A DNA stretch of 64,000 nt, taken from contig NZ_FNCC01000002.1 of NCBI RefSeq assembly GCF_900100955.1, positions 124,001 to 188,000 on the forward strand, read 5' to 3'. Shown piece by piece: positions 45,532 through 54,925 of this stretch. The DNA is from Lentzea fradiae (GTDB taxonomy: Bacteria > Actinomycetota > Actinomycetes > Mycobacteriales > Pseudonocardiaceae). The notes beneath the pieces are model-generated. The model did not search any database, was not told the origin of the DNA, and saw only the letters and a program-made list of their open reading frames with translations. Numbering within the stretch: the stretch's first letter is position 1; every line of letters begins with the position of its first letter. Made by a program: the position numbers and the translations under genes.

Positions 45532-45942
45532 ATGGTTGAGAACCTCCTCGGGCCCGAGCCGACCCGCCTGCCCGACCGTCCCGAGGCGCAGGCCGCCGCG
45601 GACGGCGGCACCGACCCCGGCAAGATCGTGCGGGCCTACCCCGACTTCTCCGAGGCGTGGGCTCTCCTGGCCGAACGGGCGCTGCACGCGGGCGACCCCG
45701 TCGCCGCCTACGCCTACGCGCGCACCGGCTACCACCGCGGCCTCGACCAGCTGCGCCGCTCCGGCTGGAAGGGCTTCGGCCCGGTGCCGTGGGACCACCG
45801 GCCGAACCAGGGCTTCCTGCGCGCGCTGGCGGCTCTTGCCCGTGCCGCGCGGGAGATCGGTGAGGACGAGGAGTGGGAGCGCTGCAGCACCTTCCTCGCC
45901 GACTCCGACCCGAAGGCGCCCGCCGCTCTCGGCCTGGTCTGA
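45532..45942 (+). CDS. DUF3151 family protein
   Basis: A 136-residue soluble protein. YPDFSEAWALLAERALHAGDPVAAYAYARTGYHRGLDQLRRSGWKG is an extended TPR-like helical block characteristic of DUF3151, known from Rv0360c, which lies in the same mycobacterial neighbourhood near fba and purA. Function unknown. ATG at 45532 is chosen. The next gene starts 6 bp after the stop, so they are likely co-transcribed. Confidence 0.88.
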   Translation: MVENLLGPEPTRLPDRPEAQAAADGGTDPGKIVRAYPDFSEAWALLAERALHAGDPVAAYAYARTGYHRGLDQLRRSGWKGFGPVPWDHRPNQGFLRALAALARAAREIGEDEEWERCSTFLADSDPKAPAALGLV

Positions 45943-45947
45943 CCCGC

Positions 45948-47108
45948 GTGGGTGCTGTCCGGGACGCCGTCGGGCGCGGACTGGCGCGGTGGCGCGGTGC
46001 CGCGCTGCCGATCGTCCACTGTGCACTGTCGGCGGGCCTCGCGTGGCTCGTGGCGAGCGTCGTCATCGGACACCAGCGCCCGTTCTTCGCACCGATCGCC
46101 GCCGTCGTCTGCCTCGGCGTCTCGCTGGGGCAGCGGCTGCGGCGCGTCGGTGAGCTCGTCGTCGGCGTGTCGGTCGGCGTCGGCGTGGGTGACGCGCTGA
46201 TCGGCTGGATCGGCAGCGGCCCGTGGCAGATCGCGCTCGTCGTCGCGCTCGCGATGTCGGCGGCGGTGCTGCTCGACGGCGGCTCGGTCATCGCGTTGCA
46301 GGCGGGCAGCAGCGCCGTTCTCGTCGCCACCCTGCTGCCGCCCAGCGAGGGCGGCGGGTTCGACCGCATGATCGACGCGCTGACCGGCGGCCTGGTCGGG
46401 CTGGCGGTGGCGGCGCTGCTCCCGGCGAACCCGATCACGGTGGCCCAGCGGCAGCTCAAGGTGCTGACGAACACGCTCAGCTCGACGCTGCGCAACCTGG
46501 CGGAGGCGCTCGACGAGCGCGACGGCGTCAAGGCCGCCGGCGTGCTGGCCGAGCTGCGCACCAGCCAGACGACGATCGACGACTACCGGTCGGCGTTGCA
46601 GACCGGCACCGAGATCGCGCGGATCGCGCCGATCAGGTGGCGTTCCAAGGACCGGCTCGGCCGGTACCACACCGCGGCGGTGCCGGTGGACTACGCGATC
46701 CGCAACACGCGCGTGCTGGCCCGCCGGATCATGGCGGCGCTCAAGGCGGACGAGCGCATCCCGGACGGTGTGCCGGAGGTGCTGCGGAACTACGCGGACG
46801 CCGTGGACCGGTTGCGCGCCGAGCTGGAGAAGGGCAAGGACCCCGCGGGGACGCGGGAGGCCGTGCGGGACGCCGCGCGGCAGCTCACCGCACGGCGTCT
46901 CGCGGGGGACGGGCTCTCGTCGCAGGTCGTGCTGGGGCAGATCCGCAGCGTCGCCGTGGACCTGCTGCAGGCGACCGGGGTGAGCAGGAGCGAGGCCATG
47001 GAGGCGTTGCCGCCGCTCAGCCGTCCGGCCGGTGCAGAATCCCCAGCAGCAGGGAGTGCACCTGCTCGTGGTCCCGAGGATCAGCCAGGACGCACGAACC
47101 GCCCGTGA
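45948..47108 (+). CDS. FUSC-family membrane protein (aromatic-acid-exporter-like)
   Basis: A 386-residue protein with about six helices in the first 170 residues, including VIGHQRPFFAPIAAVVCLGVSLGQRLRRV, the FUSC signature, and a long cytosolic helical domain (about residues 185-360). FUSC proteins are proposed exporters of aromatic acids; the substrate here is unknown. GTG at 45948 follows the DUF3151 stop by 6 bp. The last 92 bp overlap a small gene on the opposite strand, and the Pro/Ala-rich tail may be dispensable. Confidence 0.87.
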   Translation: MGAVRDAVGRGLARWRGAALPIVHCALSAGLAWLVASVVIGHQRPFFAPIAAVVCLGVSLGQRLRRVGELVVGVSVGVGVGDALIGWIGSGPWQIALVVALAMSAAVLLDGGSVIALQAGSSAVLVATLLPPSEGGGFDRMIDALTGGLVGLAVAALLPANPITVAQRQLKVLTNTLSSTLRNLAEALDERDGVKAAGVLAELRTSQTTIDDYRSALQTGTEIARIAPIRWRSKDRLGRYHTAAVPVDYAIRNTRVLARRIMAALKADERIPDGVPEVLRNYADAVDRLRAELEKGKDPAGTREAVRDAARQLTARRLAGDGLSSQVVLGQIRSVAVDLLQATGVSRSEAMEALPPLSRPAGAESPAAGSAPARGPEDQPGRTNRP

Positions 47109-47223
47109 CGGCGTACCACTCCTCCGCACCCTCGTAGCGGACCGCCGCGCTCAGCTTCCCGTCGTCGGACAGCTCGGTGCACAGCTCGAGGTCACCGGTG
47201 ACGACGCCGACCTCGTCGGTCAT
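47017..47223 (-). CDS. Small hypothetical protein
   Basis: A 68-residue acidic protein: DEVGVVTGDLELCTELSDDGKL, then AVRYEGAEEWYAVTGGSCVLAD and a HEQVHSLLLGIL helix. A longer start (47268) would add 15 residues. It ends within the FUSC gene on the other strand. It lies just downstream of the HNH nuclease gene, so the two may share a transcript. No domain recognised. Confidence 0.65.
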   Translation of the reverse strand: MTDEVGVVTGDLELCTELSDDGKLSAAVRYEGAEEWYAVTGGSCVLADPRDHEQVHSLLLGILHRPDG

Positions 47224-47267
47224 CACGCCACCGGGGCCCGCCACGAAGAGCGAGGAGAGGGACGCCA

Positions 47268-47897
47268 TCAGCACCTTCCGAGCATGCCCGCCAGTTCGGT
47301 CTTCTCCGCCGAGTTCACGCTGAGGCTCCAGCGGTACTTGGTGTGTACCCACATCTTGGCGTAGGTGCACCAGTAGGACGTCAGCGGCGGCTTCCACGTC
47401 GCCGGTGTCTGGTCGCCCTTCGACTGGTTCACGTTGTCGGTGACCGCGATCAGCTGGGGCCCGGACATGTCGTTGGCGAACGACTGGCGCTGCGCCGTGC
47501 TCCAGGACGACGCTCCGGACCTCCAGGCGGCCGCCAGAGGCACGATGTGGTCGATGTCCACGTCGGAGGCCGCGGTCCACGTCGCGCCGTCGTACGGGGA
47601 GAACCAGCGGCCCGAGGTGGCGGCGCACGACGAGTTGGTCACCACGTTGGTGCCGTCGCGCTTGAGAACGGCCTCCCGGGTGTTGCAGGTCCCCGACTGG
47701 GTGATCCAGTGGGGGAACTTGTCGCGCGAGTAGCCCGACATGGAGCCGTCGGCGCGCACGGTGAGCGCCGCCAGCTCCGACTTGGCGGTGGCGGCGCTGG
47801 GGATGTTCGGCGGTGTCGCGAGTGCAGGGGTGACGAGACCGAGGGTGAGGGCCGCCGCGGCGGCCAGGGCACCCACGGCTCGGGTAACTGTCGACAT
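47268..47897 (-). CDS. Secreted HNH family nuclease (DUF1524-like)
   Basis: A 209-residue exported protein. The signal peptide (about residues 1-27) ends in LATPPN. The catalytic core contains DVDIDHIVPLAAAWRSGASSW, with the catalytic His in DIDHIVP, and NQSKGDQTPATWKPP, matching the HNH/GmrSD-type secreted nucleases of actinomycetes. Cys pairs (about 85-105 and 182/209) may form disulfides. Probably degrades extracellular DNA for nutrition or competition. ATG at 47897. Confidence 0.92.
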   Translation of the reverse strand: MSTVTRAVGALAAAAALTLGLVTPALATPPNIPSAATAKSELAALTVRADGSMSGYSRDKFPHWITQSGTCNTREAVLKRDGTNVVTNSSCAATSGRWFSPYDGATWTAASDVDIDHIVPLAAAWRSGASSWSTAQRQSFANDMSGPQLIAVTDNVNQSKGDQTPATWKPPLTSYWCTYAKMWVHTKYRWSLSVNSAEKTELAGMLGRC

Positions 47898-47967
47898 CGT
47901 CCCGACCTTCCTGGTTGGAAAGTGATCGGGACCACCCTTGGTCACGTTCTGGAATTAAGCAATGCCT

Positions 47968-47982
47968 TCGAGTGACACTCGA
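47968..47982. promoter_or_regulatory. Inverted repeat TCGAGTG-A-CACTCGA upstream of the HNH nuclease
   Basis: Perfect 7-bp arms with a 1-bp centre lie 70 bp upstream of the nuclease ATG, between the nuclease and the Rv0358-like gene. The palindrome GAATGCATTC (47992-48001) is nearby. One may be an operator, though both could also be part of the terminator of the upstream gene. Confidence 0.4.
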
Positions 47983-48001
47983 TCGAACTACGAATGCATT
48001 C

Positions 48002-50010
<2,009 letters not shown>

Positions 50011-50062
50011 CCCCGATTATCTCGAAGTACGACGCGTTTTCACGATTTGGGCGTCGTTGACG

Positions 50063-50108
50063 AAGGGCCACGGCTCGCCTGTAATTCAGCGCCGTGGCCC
50101 TTTCTCTT
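50063..50108 (+). terminator. Terminator of purA, overlapping the start region of ssuC
   Basis: A 12-bp stem (50063-50074 with 50091-50102) with a 16-nt loop and a pyrimidine-rich tail TTTCTCTT lies 53 bp after the purA stop codon. The first candidate start codon of the permease (50094) lies in its right arm. Confidence 0.7.
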
Positions 50109-50861
50109 GCACGAAAACCCGTGCTGCAGGCGCGCTGGATCAGTCCGGTCGCGTTACTGCTGCTGTGGCAACTGGCCAGCTCAACGGGTGTTCTCCCGCC
50201 GGAGAAACTGGCCTCGCCGCTCACCGTGGCACAGTCCGCCGGTGAGCTGATCGCGGACGGCCAATTGGTCGACGCATTCCTCGTCTCGCTCGGTCGCGTC
50301 TTTTTCGGATTTCTCATCGGCGGCGTCGTCGGCGTCGCCTTCGGACTCGTTTCCGGGCTTTCCCGGTGGGGCGAGACGCTGCTCGACCCGCCGGTGCAGA
50401 TGCTGCGGACGCTGCCGCACCTCGGCCTCATCCCGCTGTTCATCCTGTGGTTCGGCATCGGCGAGGAACCGAAGCTCGCCCTGGTCGCGGCCGGTGTCGC
50501 GTTCCCGCTCTACCTGAACCTGCACGCGGGCATCCGGCAGACCGACCCCGGTCTCGTCGAGGCCGCCCGCGCCCTCGGCTACAGCCGGTTCGAACGCGTC
50601 GTGCACGTCGTGCTGCCCTCCGCCGTGCCGCAGACCCTGGTCGGCCTGCGGATCGCGCTCGGCACCGCGTGGCTGTCGCTGATCGTCGGCGAGCAGATCA
50701 ACGCCGACTCCGGCCTGGGCTACCTGATCAACAACGCCAGGGAGTTCCTCCGCACCGACGTCGTGGTCGTCGGCCTGGTGGTCTACGCGCTGCTCGGGCT
50801 CTCGACCGACGCCCTGGTGCGCCTTCTGGAGAGGAGAGTGCTGCGATGGCGGGCCCGGTGA
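50094..50861 (+). CDS. ssuC: Sulfonate/taurine ABC transporter permease
   Basis: About 255 residues (246 from GTG 50121) of a BPD-type permease with six helices. VEAARALGYSRFERVVHVVLPSAVP is the EAA loop that contacts the ATPase, with Gly at the conserved place. RTLPHLGLIPLFILWFGIGEEPKL is typical of SsuC/TauC. GTG 50094 lies in the purA terminator's arm; neither it nor GTG 50121 has a clear ribosome-binding site. It is the first gene of ssuCBAD, which imports and desulfonates alkanesulfonates. Confidence 0.92.
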   Translation: MALSLARKPVLQARWISPVALLLLWQLASSTGVLPPEKLASPLTVAQSAGELIADGQLVDAFLVSLGRVFFGFLIGGVVGVAFGLVSGLSRWGETLLDPPVQMLRTLPHLGLIPLFILWFGIGEEPKLALVAAGVAFPLYLNLHAGIRQTDPGLVEAARALGYSRFERVVHVVLPSAVPQTLVGLRIALGTAWLSLIVGEQINADSGLGYLINNAREFLRTDVVVVGLVVYALLGLSTDALVRLLERRVLRWRAR

Positions 50862-51547
50862 GCGTGCGCGGACTGCGCAAGGCGTTCGGCGCGCGGACGG
50901 TGCTGGACGAGATCGACCTGGAGATCGCGCCGGGCGAGTTCGTCGCCCTGCTCGGCCGCAGCGGCTGCGGGAAGTCGACGCTGCTGCGCATCCTCGCGGG
51001 CCTGGACCGCGACGTCACCGGTGAGGCGGTGGTGTCCGGAACGGTGTCGATCGCGTTCCAGCAGCCGCGGCTGCTGCCGTGGCGCAAGGTCTGGCACAAC
51101 ATCGCGCTGGGCCTGCACCGCCCGGACGGCCGCGAGGTCGCGCTGAAGGCGCTGGAGGAGGTGCGGCTCGCCGGCCACGCCGACGCGTGGCCGCTGACGC
51201 TGTCCGGCGGTGAGGCGCAACGCGTCTCGCTCGCACGGGCGCTGGTGCGCGAACCGGACGTGCTGCTGCTCGACGAGCCGTTCGGCGCGCTCGACGCGTT
51301 GACCAGGCTCGCCATGCACCACCTGGTGGAAGACCTGTGGGCCAGGCACCGGCCCGCCGTGCTGCTCGTGACGCACGACGTCGACGAGGCGTTGCTGCTG
51401 GCCGACCGCATCCTCGTGCTCGACGGGGGCCGGATCGTCGCCACCCACCACGTCGACCTGCCCCGCCCGCGCCGCCGGGCCTCCGTTGTGGAGCAACGCA
51501 CCCGCGTGCTCGCCGATCTGGGAGTGGACGTTGAAACGGCTGCATGA
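50846..51547 (+). CDS. ssuB: Sulfonate ABC transporter ATP-binding protein
   Basis: A 233-residue ATPase. Walker A GRSGCGKST (about residues 37-45), Q-loop in AFQQPRLLPW, signature LSGGEAQRVSLARAL and Walker B VLLLDEPFGALD are all intact, with the H-loop in LLVTHDVDEAL. It overlaps ssuC by 16 bp and ends 17 bp into ssuA's start region, a coupled operon. It energises uptake of sulfonates. Confidence 0.95.
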   Translation: MAGPVSVRGLRKAFGARTVLDEIDLEIAPGEFVALLGRSGCGKSTLLRILAGLDRDVTGEAVVSGTVSIAFQQPRLLPWRKVWHNIALGLHRPDGREVALKALEEVRLAGHADAWPLTLSGGEAQRVSLARALVREPDVLLLDEPFGALDALTRLAMHHLVEDLWARHRPAVLLVTHDVDEALLLADRILVLDGGRIVATHHVDLPRPRRRASVVEQRTRVLADLGVDVETAA

Positions 51548-52499
51548 CCGGAAGCTGCTCGCCCTGCTCGCCGCGATCCTGTTCACCACCGGATGTTCGG
51601 CCGCCGCGCAGGACACGCCCGCCGACCAGGTCGTGCTGAAGGTCGGCGACCAGAAGGGCGGTGCGAAGGCGCTGCTCACGGCCGCGGGTCTGCTGAACGA
51701 CTTCCCGTACGAGATCGAGTGGTCGACGTTCACGTCCGGTCCGCCGCTGCTCGAAGCCGCCTCCGCCGGGGCGATCGACCTCGGCGGCGTCGGCAACACG
51801 CCGCCGATCTTCGCCGCCGCCGCGAACGCCAAGATCGCCGCCGTCGGTGCGTCCAAGGGCGAGGTCGAGGCAGACGCGATCCTCGTTCCGGAGAACTCGC
51901 CGCTCCAGAACGTCACGGACCTCAAGGGCAAGAACATCGCCGTCGCCAAGGGCAGCTCGGCGCATGGGCAGGTGCTGCTCACGTTGCGCGCCAACGGGTT
52001 GACGACCAAGGACGTGACGCTGAACTTCCTCCAGCCCTCCGACGCCTACGGGGCGTTCGCCCAGGGCAAGGTCGACGCGTGGGCGGTCTGGGACCCCTAC
52101 ACCGCGCAGGCGCAGCAGGAGGCCAAGGCGCGCGTGCTGACCGACGGCCGCGGCAAGGCCAACGGCTACGGGTTCCAGGTCGCGGGCCGCAAGGCGTTGG
52201 ACGACAACGGGAAAGTCGCGGCGATCAAGGAATACCTGGTCCGCTACTACAAGGCGCAGAAGTGGGCCGACACGCACCGCGAGGAGTGGGCGAAGGCGTG
52301 GGCGGCGGAGACCGGGCTGAAGTACGAGGTCGCGCTGACCGCCGTGAACCGCAACGGCGACCTGCCGGTGAAGATCGACGACGAGCTCATCAAGTCCGAG
52401 CAGGAGCTGGCGGACGCGTTCACCGAGGACAAGACGCTGCCGGGCAAGGTCGACTTCGCGAAGTTCGTCGACACGAGGTTCCAGGGAGATCTGGCATGA
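51531..52499 (+). CDS. ssuA: Sulfonate-binding lipoprotein
   Basis: A 322-residue solute receptor. The lipobox is TTGC (Cys22). The protein is a two-lobed type II binding protein; AGAIDLGGVGNTPPIFAAAA and VAKGSSAHGQVLL are the SsuA/TauA/ThiY-like (NMT1) ligand-pocket motifs. TTG at 51531 follows GGAG and overlaps ssuB by 17 bp. Specificity (aliphatic sulfonates) is inferred from the adjacent ssuD. Confidence 0.92.
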   Translation: MKRLHDRKLLALLAAILFTTGCSAAAQDTPADQVVLKVGDQKGGAKALLTAAGLLNDFPYEIEWSTFTSGPPLLEAASAGAIDLGGVGNTPPIFAAAANAKIAAVGASKGEVEADAILVPENSPLQNVTDLKGKNIAVAKGSSAHGQVLLTLRANGLTTKDVTLNFLQPSDAYGAFAQGKVDAWAVWDPYTAQAQQEAKARVLTDGRGKANGYGFQVAGRKALDDNGKVAAIKEYLVRYYKAQKWADTHREEWAKAWAAETGLKYEVALTAVNRNGDLPVKIDDELIKSEQELADAFTEDKTLPGKVDFAKFVDTRFQGDLA

Positions 52500-53620
52500 G
52501 CATCACGCTGCACTGGTTCCTGCCGACCTCCGGCGACGGCCGCACGGTCGTGGAGCACTTCCACGCCAACCGCGCACCGGCCGCCGGGGCCCGGCGTGAC
52601 CCGGACATCGACTACCTGGCGCAGATCGCGCGCACGGCAGAGCAGGTCGGGTTCACCGGCGTGCTCACCCCGACCGGCACGTGGTGCGAGGACGCGTGGC
52701 TGACCACGGCCGCGCTGATCGCGCAGACCAGGACGCTGAAGTTCCTCGTGGCGTTCCGGCCGGGCGTGCTGTCGCCGACCCTCGCGGCCCAGATGGCCTC
52801 CACGTACCAGCGGATCTCGCGTGGCCGGCTGCTGCTCAACGTCGTGACCGGCGGCGACAACGTGGAGCAGCGGCGGTTCGGCGACTGGCTCGACCACGAC
52901 CAGCGCTACACGCGCACCGACGAGTTCCTCCAGGTCGTGCGCGGCATCTGGACCGGCGAGCCGTACACGTTCAACGGCAAGCACTATCAGGTGCGGGACG
53001 CGACGCTGCTGGCCCCGCCGGACCCGGTGCCGCCGATCTACTTCGGCGGCTCGTCCGACGCGGCGCTGCCGGTGGCGGCTGCCCGCGCGGACGTCTACCT
53101 GACCTGGGGAGAGCCGCCCGCCGACGTGGCGGAGAAGATCGCGCGGGTGCGGGCGCTGACGGACCGGCCGATCCGGTTCGGCGTCCGGCTGCACACGATC
53201 AGCCGGGACACCTCGGCGGAGGCGTGGGCCGTGGCGGCGAAGCTGCTCGACGCGCTCGACCAGGAGTCGGTGGCGAAGGCGCAGGCCCAGCTGGGCGCGT
53301 CGCAGTCCGTGGGACAGCAACGGATGGTGGCGCTGCACGGCGGTGACCTGAGCCGCGGCGTGCGCGGGCTGGAGATCCACCCGAACCTGTGGGCGGGCGT
53401 CGGGCTCGTCCGCGGCGGCGCGGGAACGGCGCTGGTCGGCTCGCACTCCGAGGTCGCGGACCTGGTCGAGGAGTACCACTCGGTGGGCATCGACGAGTTC
53501 GTGCTCTCCGGCTACCCGCACCTGGAGGAGGCGTACTGGTTCGGCGAGGGCGTGCGGCCCCTGCTGAAGCAGCGCGGGCTGCTCGACGGGGACCGCACGC
53601 TGTCGCTGGCGAACGCCTGA
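52496..53620 (+). CDS. ssuD: FMNH2-dependent alkanesulfonate monooxygenase
   Basis: A 374-residue luciferase-like monooxygenase that releases sulfite from alkanesulfonates with FMNH2 and O2. HWFLPTSGDGR, PTGTWCEDAWLTTAAL (with the conserved Cys), LVAFRPGVLSPTLAAQMA and NVVTGGDNVEQRRFGD are SsuD signatures. ATG overlaps the ssuA stop codon (ATGA). The partner flavin reductase SsuE is not in this cassette. Confidence 0.95.
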   Translation: MSITLHWFLPTSGDGRTVVEHFHANRAPAAGARRDPDIDYLAQIARTAEQVGFTGVLTPTGTWCEDAWLTTAALIAQTRTLKFLVAFRPGVLSPTLAAQMASTYQRISRGRLLLNVVTGGDNVEQRRFGDWLDHDQRYTRTDEFLQVVRGIWTGEPYTFNGKHYQVRDATLLAPPDPVPPIYFGGSSDAALPVAAARADVYLTWGEPPADVAEKIARVRALTDRPIRFGVRLHTISRDTSAEAWAVAAKLLDALDQESVAKAQAQLGASQSVGQQRMVALHGGDLSRGVRGLEIHPNLWAGVGLVRGGAGTALVGSHSEVADLVEEYHSVGIDEFVLSGYPHLEEAYWFGEGVRPLLKQRGLLDGDRTLSLANA

Positions 53621-53626
53621 CCTTGG

Positions 53627-54709
53627 CTAACGGTTGTTCTTGGCTTCCACCGCGGTGTCGGGGTTGTCCGCGAACACGCCGTCGATGCCCTGTGCGAAGA
53701 ACAGGTCGTACTCCTCGAAGGCCCGGCCGTACGCGGCCGGGTCGTCCGAGGACCGGAAGTCCGCGGGCAGGAACGAGTTCTCGTTGCGGAACGTCCAGGC
53801 GTGCACGGTCAGGCCGACCCGGTGCGCGTCCTTGACGACGGTAGTCGGCGCTTGCAGGAAACCGTTGGCGTCACGGGGGATGATCACGTCCTTGGTGAGC
53901 CCGACGCCGTCCGCGTAGCTCCGGATCTCCCGCAGCCCGGCGGGCGTGATCATGTCCGCGTAGGTGCGCTTGTCGCCCGCCTTCACGAAGTCGTACGGCG
54001 CACCGGAACCGTTGACCAGCTGCACGATCGGCACGCGCAGCGACCGGTCGAGCTGCTTGAGGTTCGCGACCTCGAACGACTGCACGTACACCTTCGCGCC
54101 CGGCCGGTTGAGGCCGTTGCGGTTCAGCGCGTCGACGAGCTTCGGCTCCAGCGCCAGCCCGATCGACTGGAAGTACGTCGGGTGCTTGGTCTCCGGGTAG
54201 ATGCCGATCTCGCGGCGCAGCTCGCGGGACAGCCGCTTCGACAGGTCGATGACCTCCTGGAAGGTCGGCACCTCGAAGCGGCCGTCGTAGAGGGTGTTGC
54301 GCGGCCGGATCGCCGGGATGCGTTCCTTGGCGCGCAACGTCTTCAGCTCGGCGAGCGTGAAGTCCTCGGTGAACCAGCCGGTGACAGGGGCGCCGTCGAT
54401 CGTCTTCGTCTTCCTGCGGTCCGCGAACTCCGGCTTCGCGCCGACGTCGGTGGTGCCGCCGATCTCGTTCTCGTGCCGGGCGACGAGCTTGCCGTCCTTG
54501 GTCGGCACGAGGTCCGGCTCGATGAAGTCGGCGCCCATGCGCGCCGCGAGCTCGTAGGCCGCGAGCGTGTGCTCCGGCCGGTATGCCGACGCGCCGCGGT
54601 GCCCGATCACGACCGGGCCCTTCTCGTCGTGTGCCGACGCGGAGGGCAGGGATGCCACCACCGCGCCCGCGAACACGAGGACCACGGCGGCGAGACCACT
54701 CCGTTTCAT
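53627..54709 (-). CDS. Secreted glycerophosphodiester phosphodiesterase
   Basis: A 360-residue exported GlpQ-like TIM barrel. The signal peptide (about residues 1-26) ends in ASAHD. GHRGASAYRPEHTLAAYELA carries the catalytic His and metal Glu region, EPDLVPTKDGKLVARHENEI the second His and the metal ligands. It hydrolyses glycerophosphodiesters to glycerol-3-phosphate and alcohols for phosphate or carbon supply. Start ATG at 54709. It lies convergent to ssuD with a 6-bp gap. Confidence 0.95.
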   Translation of the reverse strand: MKRSGLAAVVLVFAGAVVASLPSASAHDEKGPVVIGHRGASAYRPEHTLAAYELAARMGADFIEPDLVPTKDGKLVARHENEIGGTTDVGAKPEFADRRKTKTIDGAPVTGWFTEDFTLAELKTLRAKERIPAIRPRNTLYDGRFEVPTFQEVIDLSKRLSRELRREIGIYPETKHPTYFQSIGLALEPKLVDALNRNGLNRPGAKVYVQSFEVANLKQLDRSLRVPIVQLVNGSGAPYDFVKAGDKRTYADMITPAGLREIRSYADGVGLTKDVIIPRDANGFLQAPTTVVKDAHRVGLTVHAWTFRNENSFLPADFRSSDDPAAYGRAFEEYDLFFAQGIDGVFADNPDTAVEAKNNR

Positions 54710-54925
54710 CGTTCGACCTCCCGTTTCGGTTGGAAGCGCACCCAAGCATCGCAACACGAAATGCAGTTGAACGGTTGCTCAACGAACAGGGCGGTCTCGG
54801 AGCCGTCCGAGCCCCGATTCGGTGTCATGTGGACACATCCGGGCCCTGACCTCGGGGAAGAGTCTTTGCAGTCCCTTTGGATTGATCCGCTAGGGCTGTG
54901 ATCGCCCCCACAGTACGGTGCGAAC

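Noticed and set aside
54766-54783. GTTGA-N8-TCAAC repeat between the GDPD and TRAP genes, resembling a HAIR element
   Set aside because: Inter-arm spacing does not fit the HAIR N7 rule and the core sequence differs; neither gene is a heat-shock gene.
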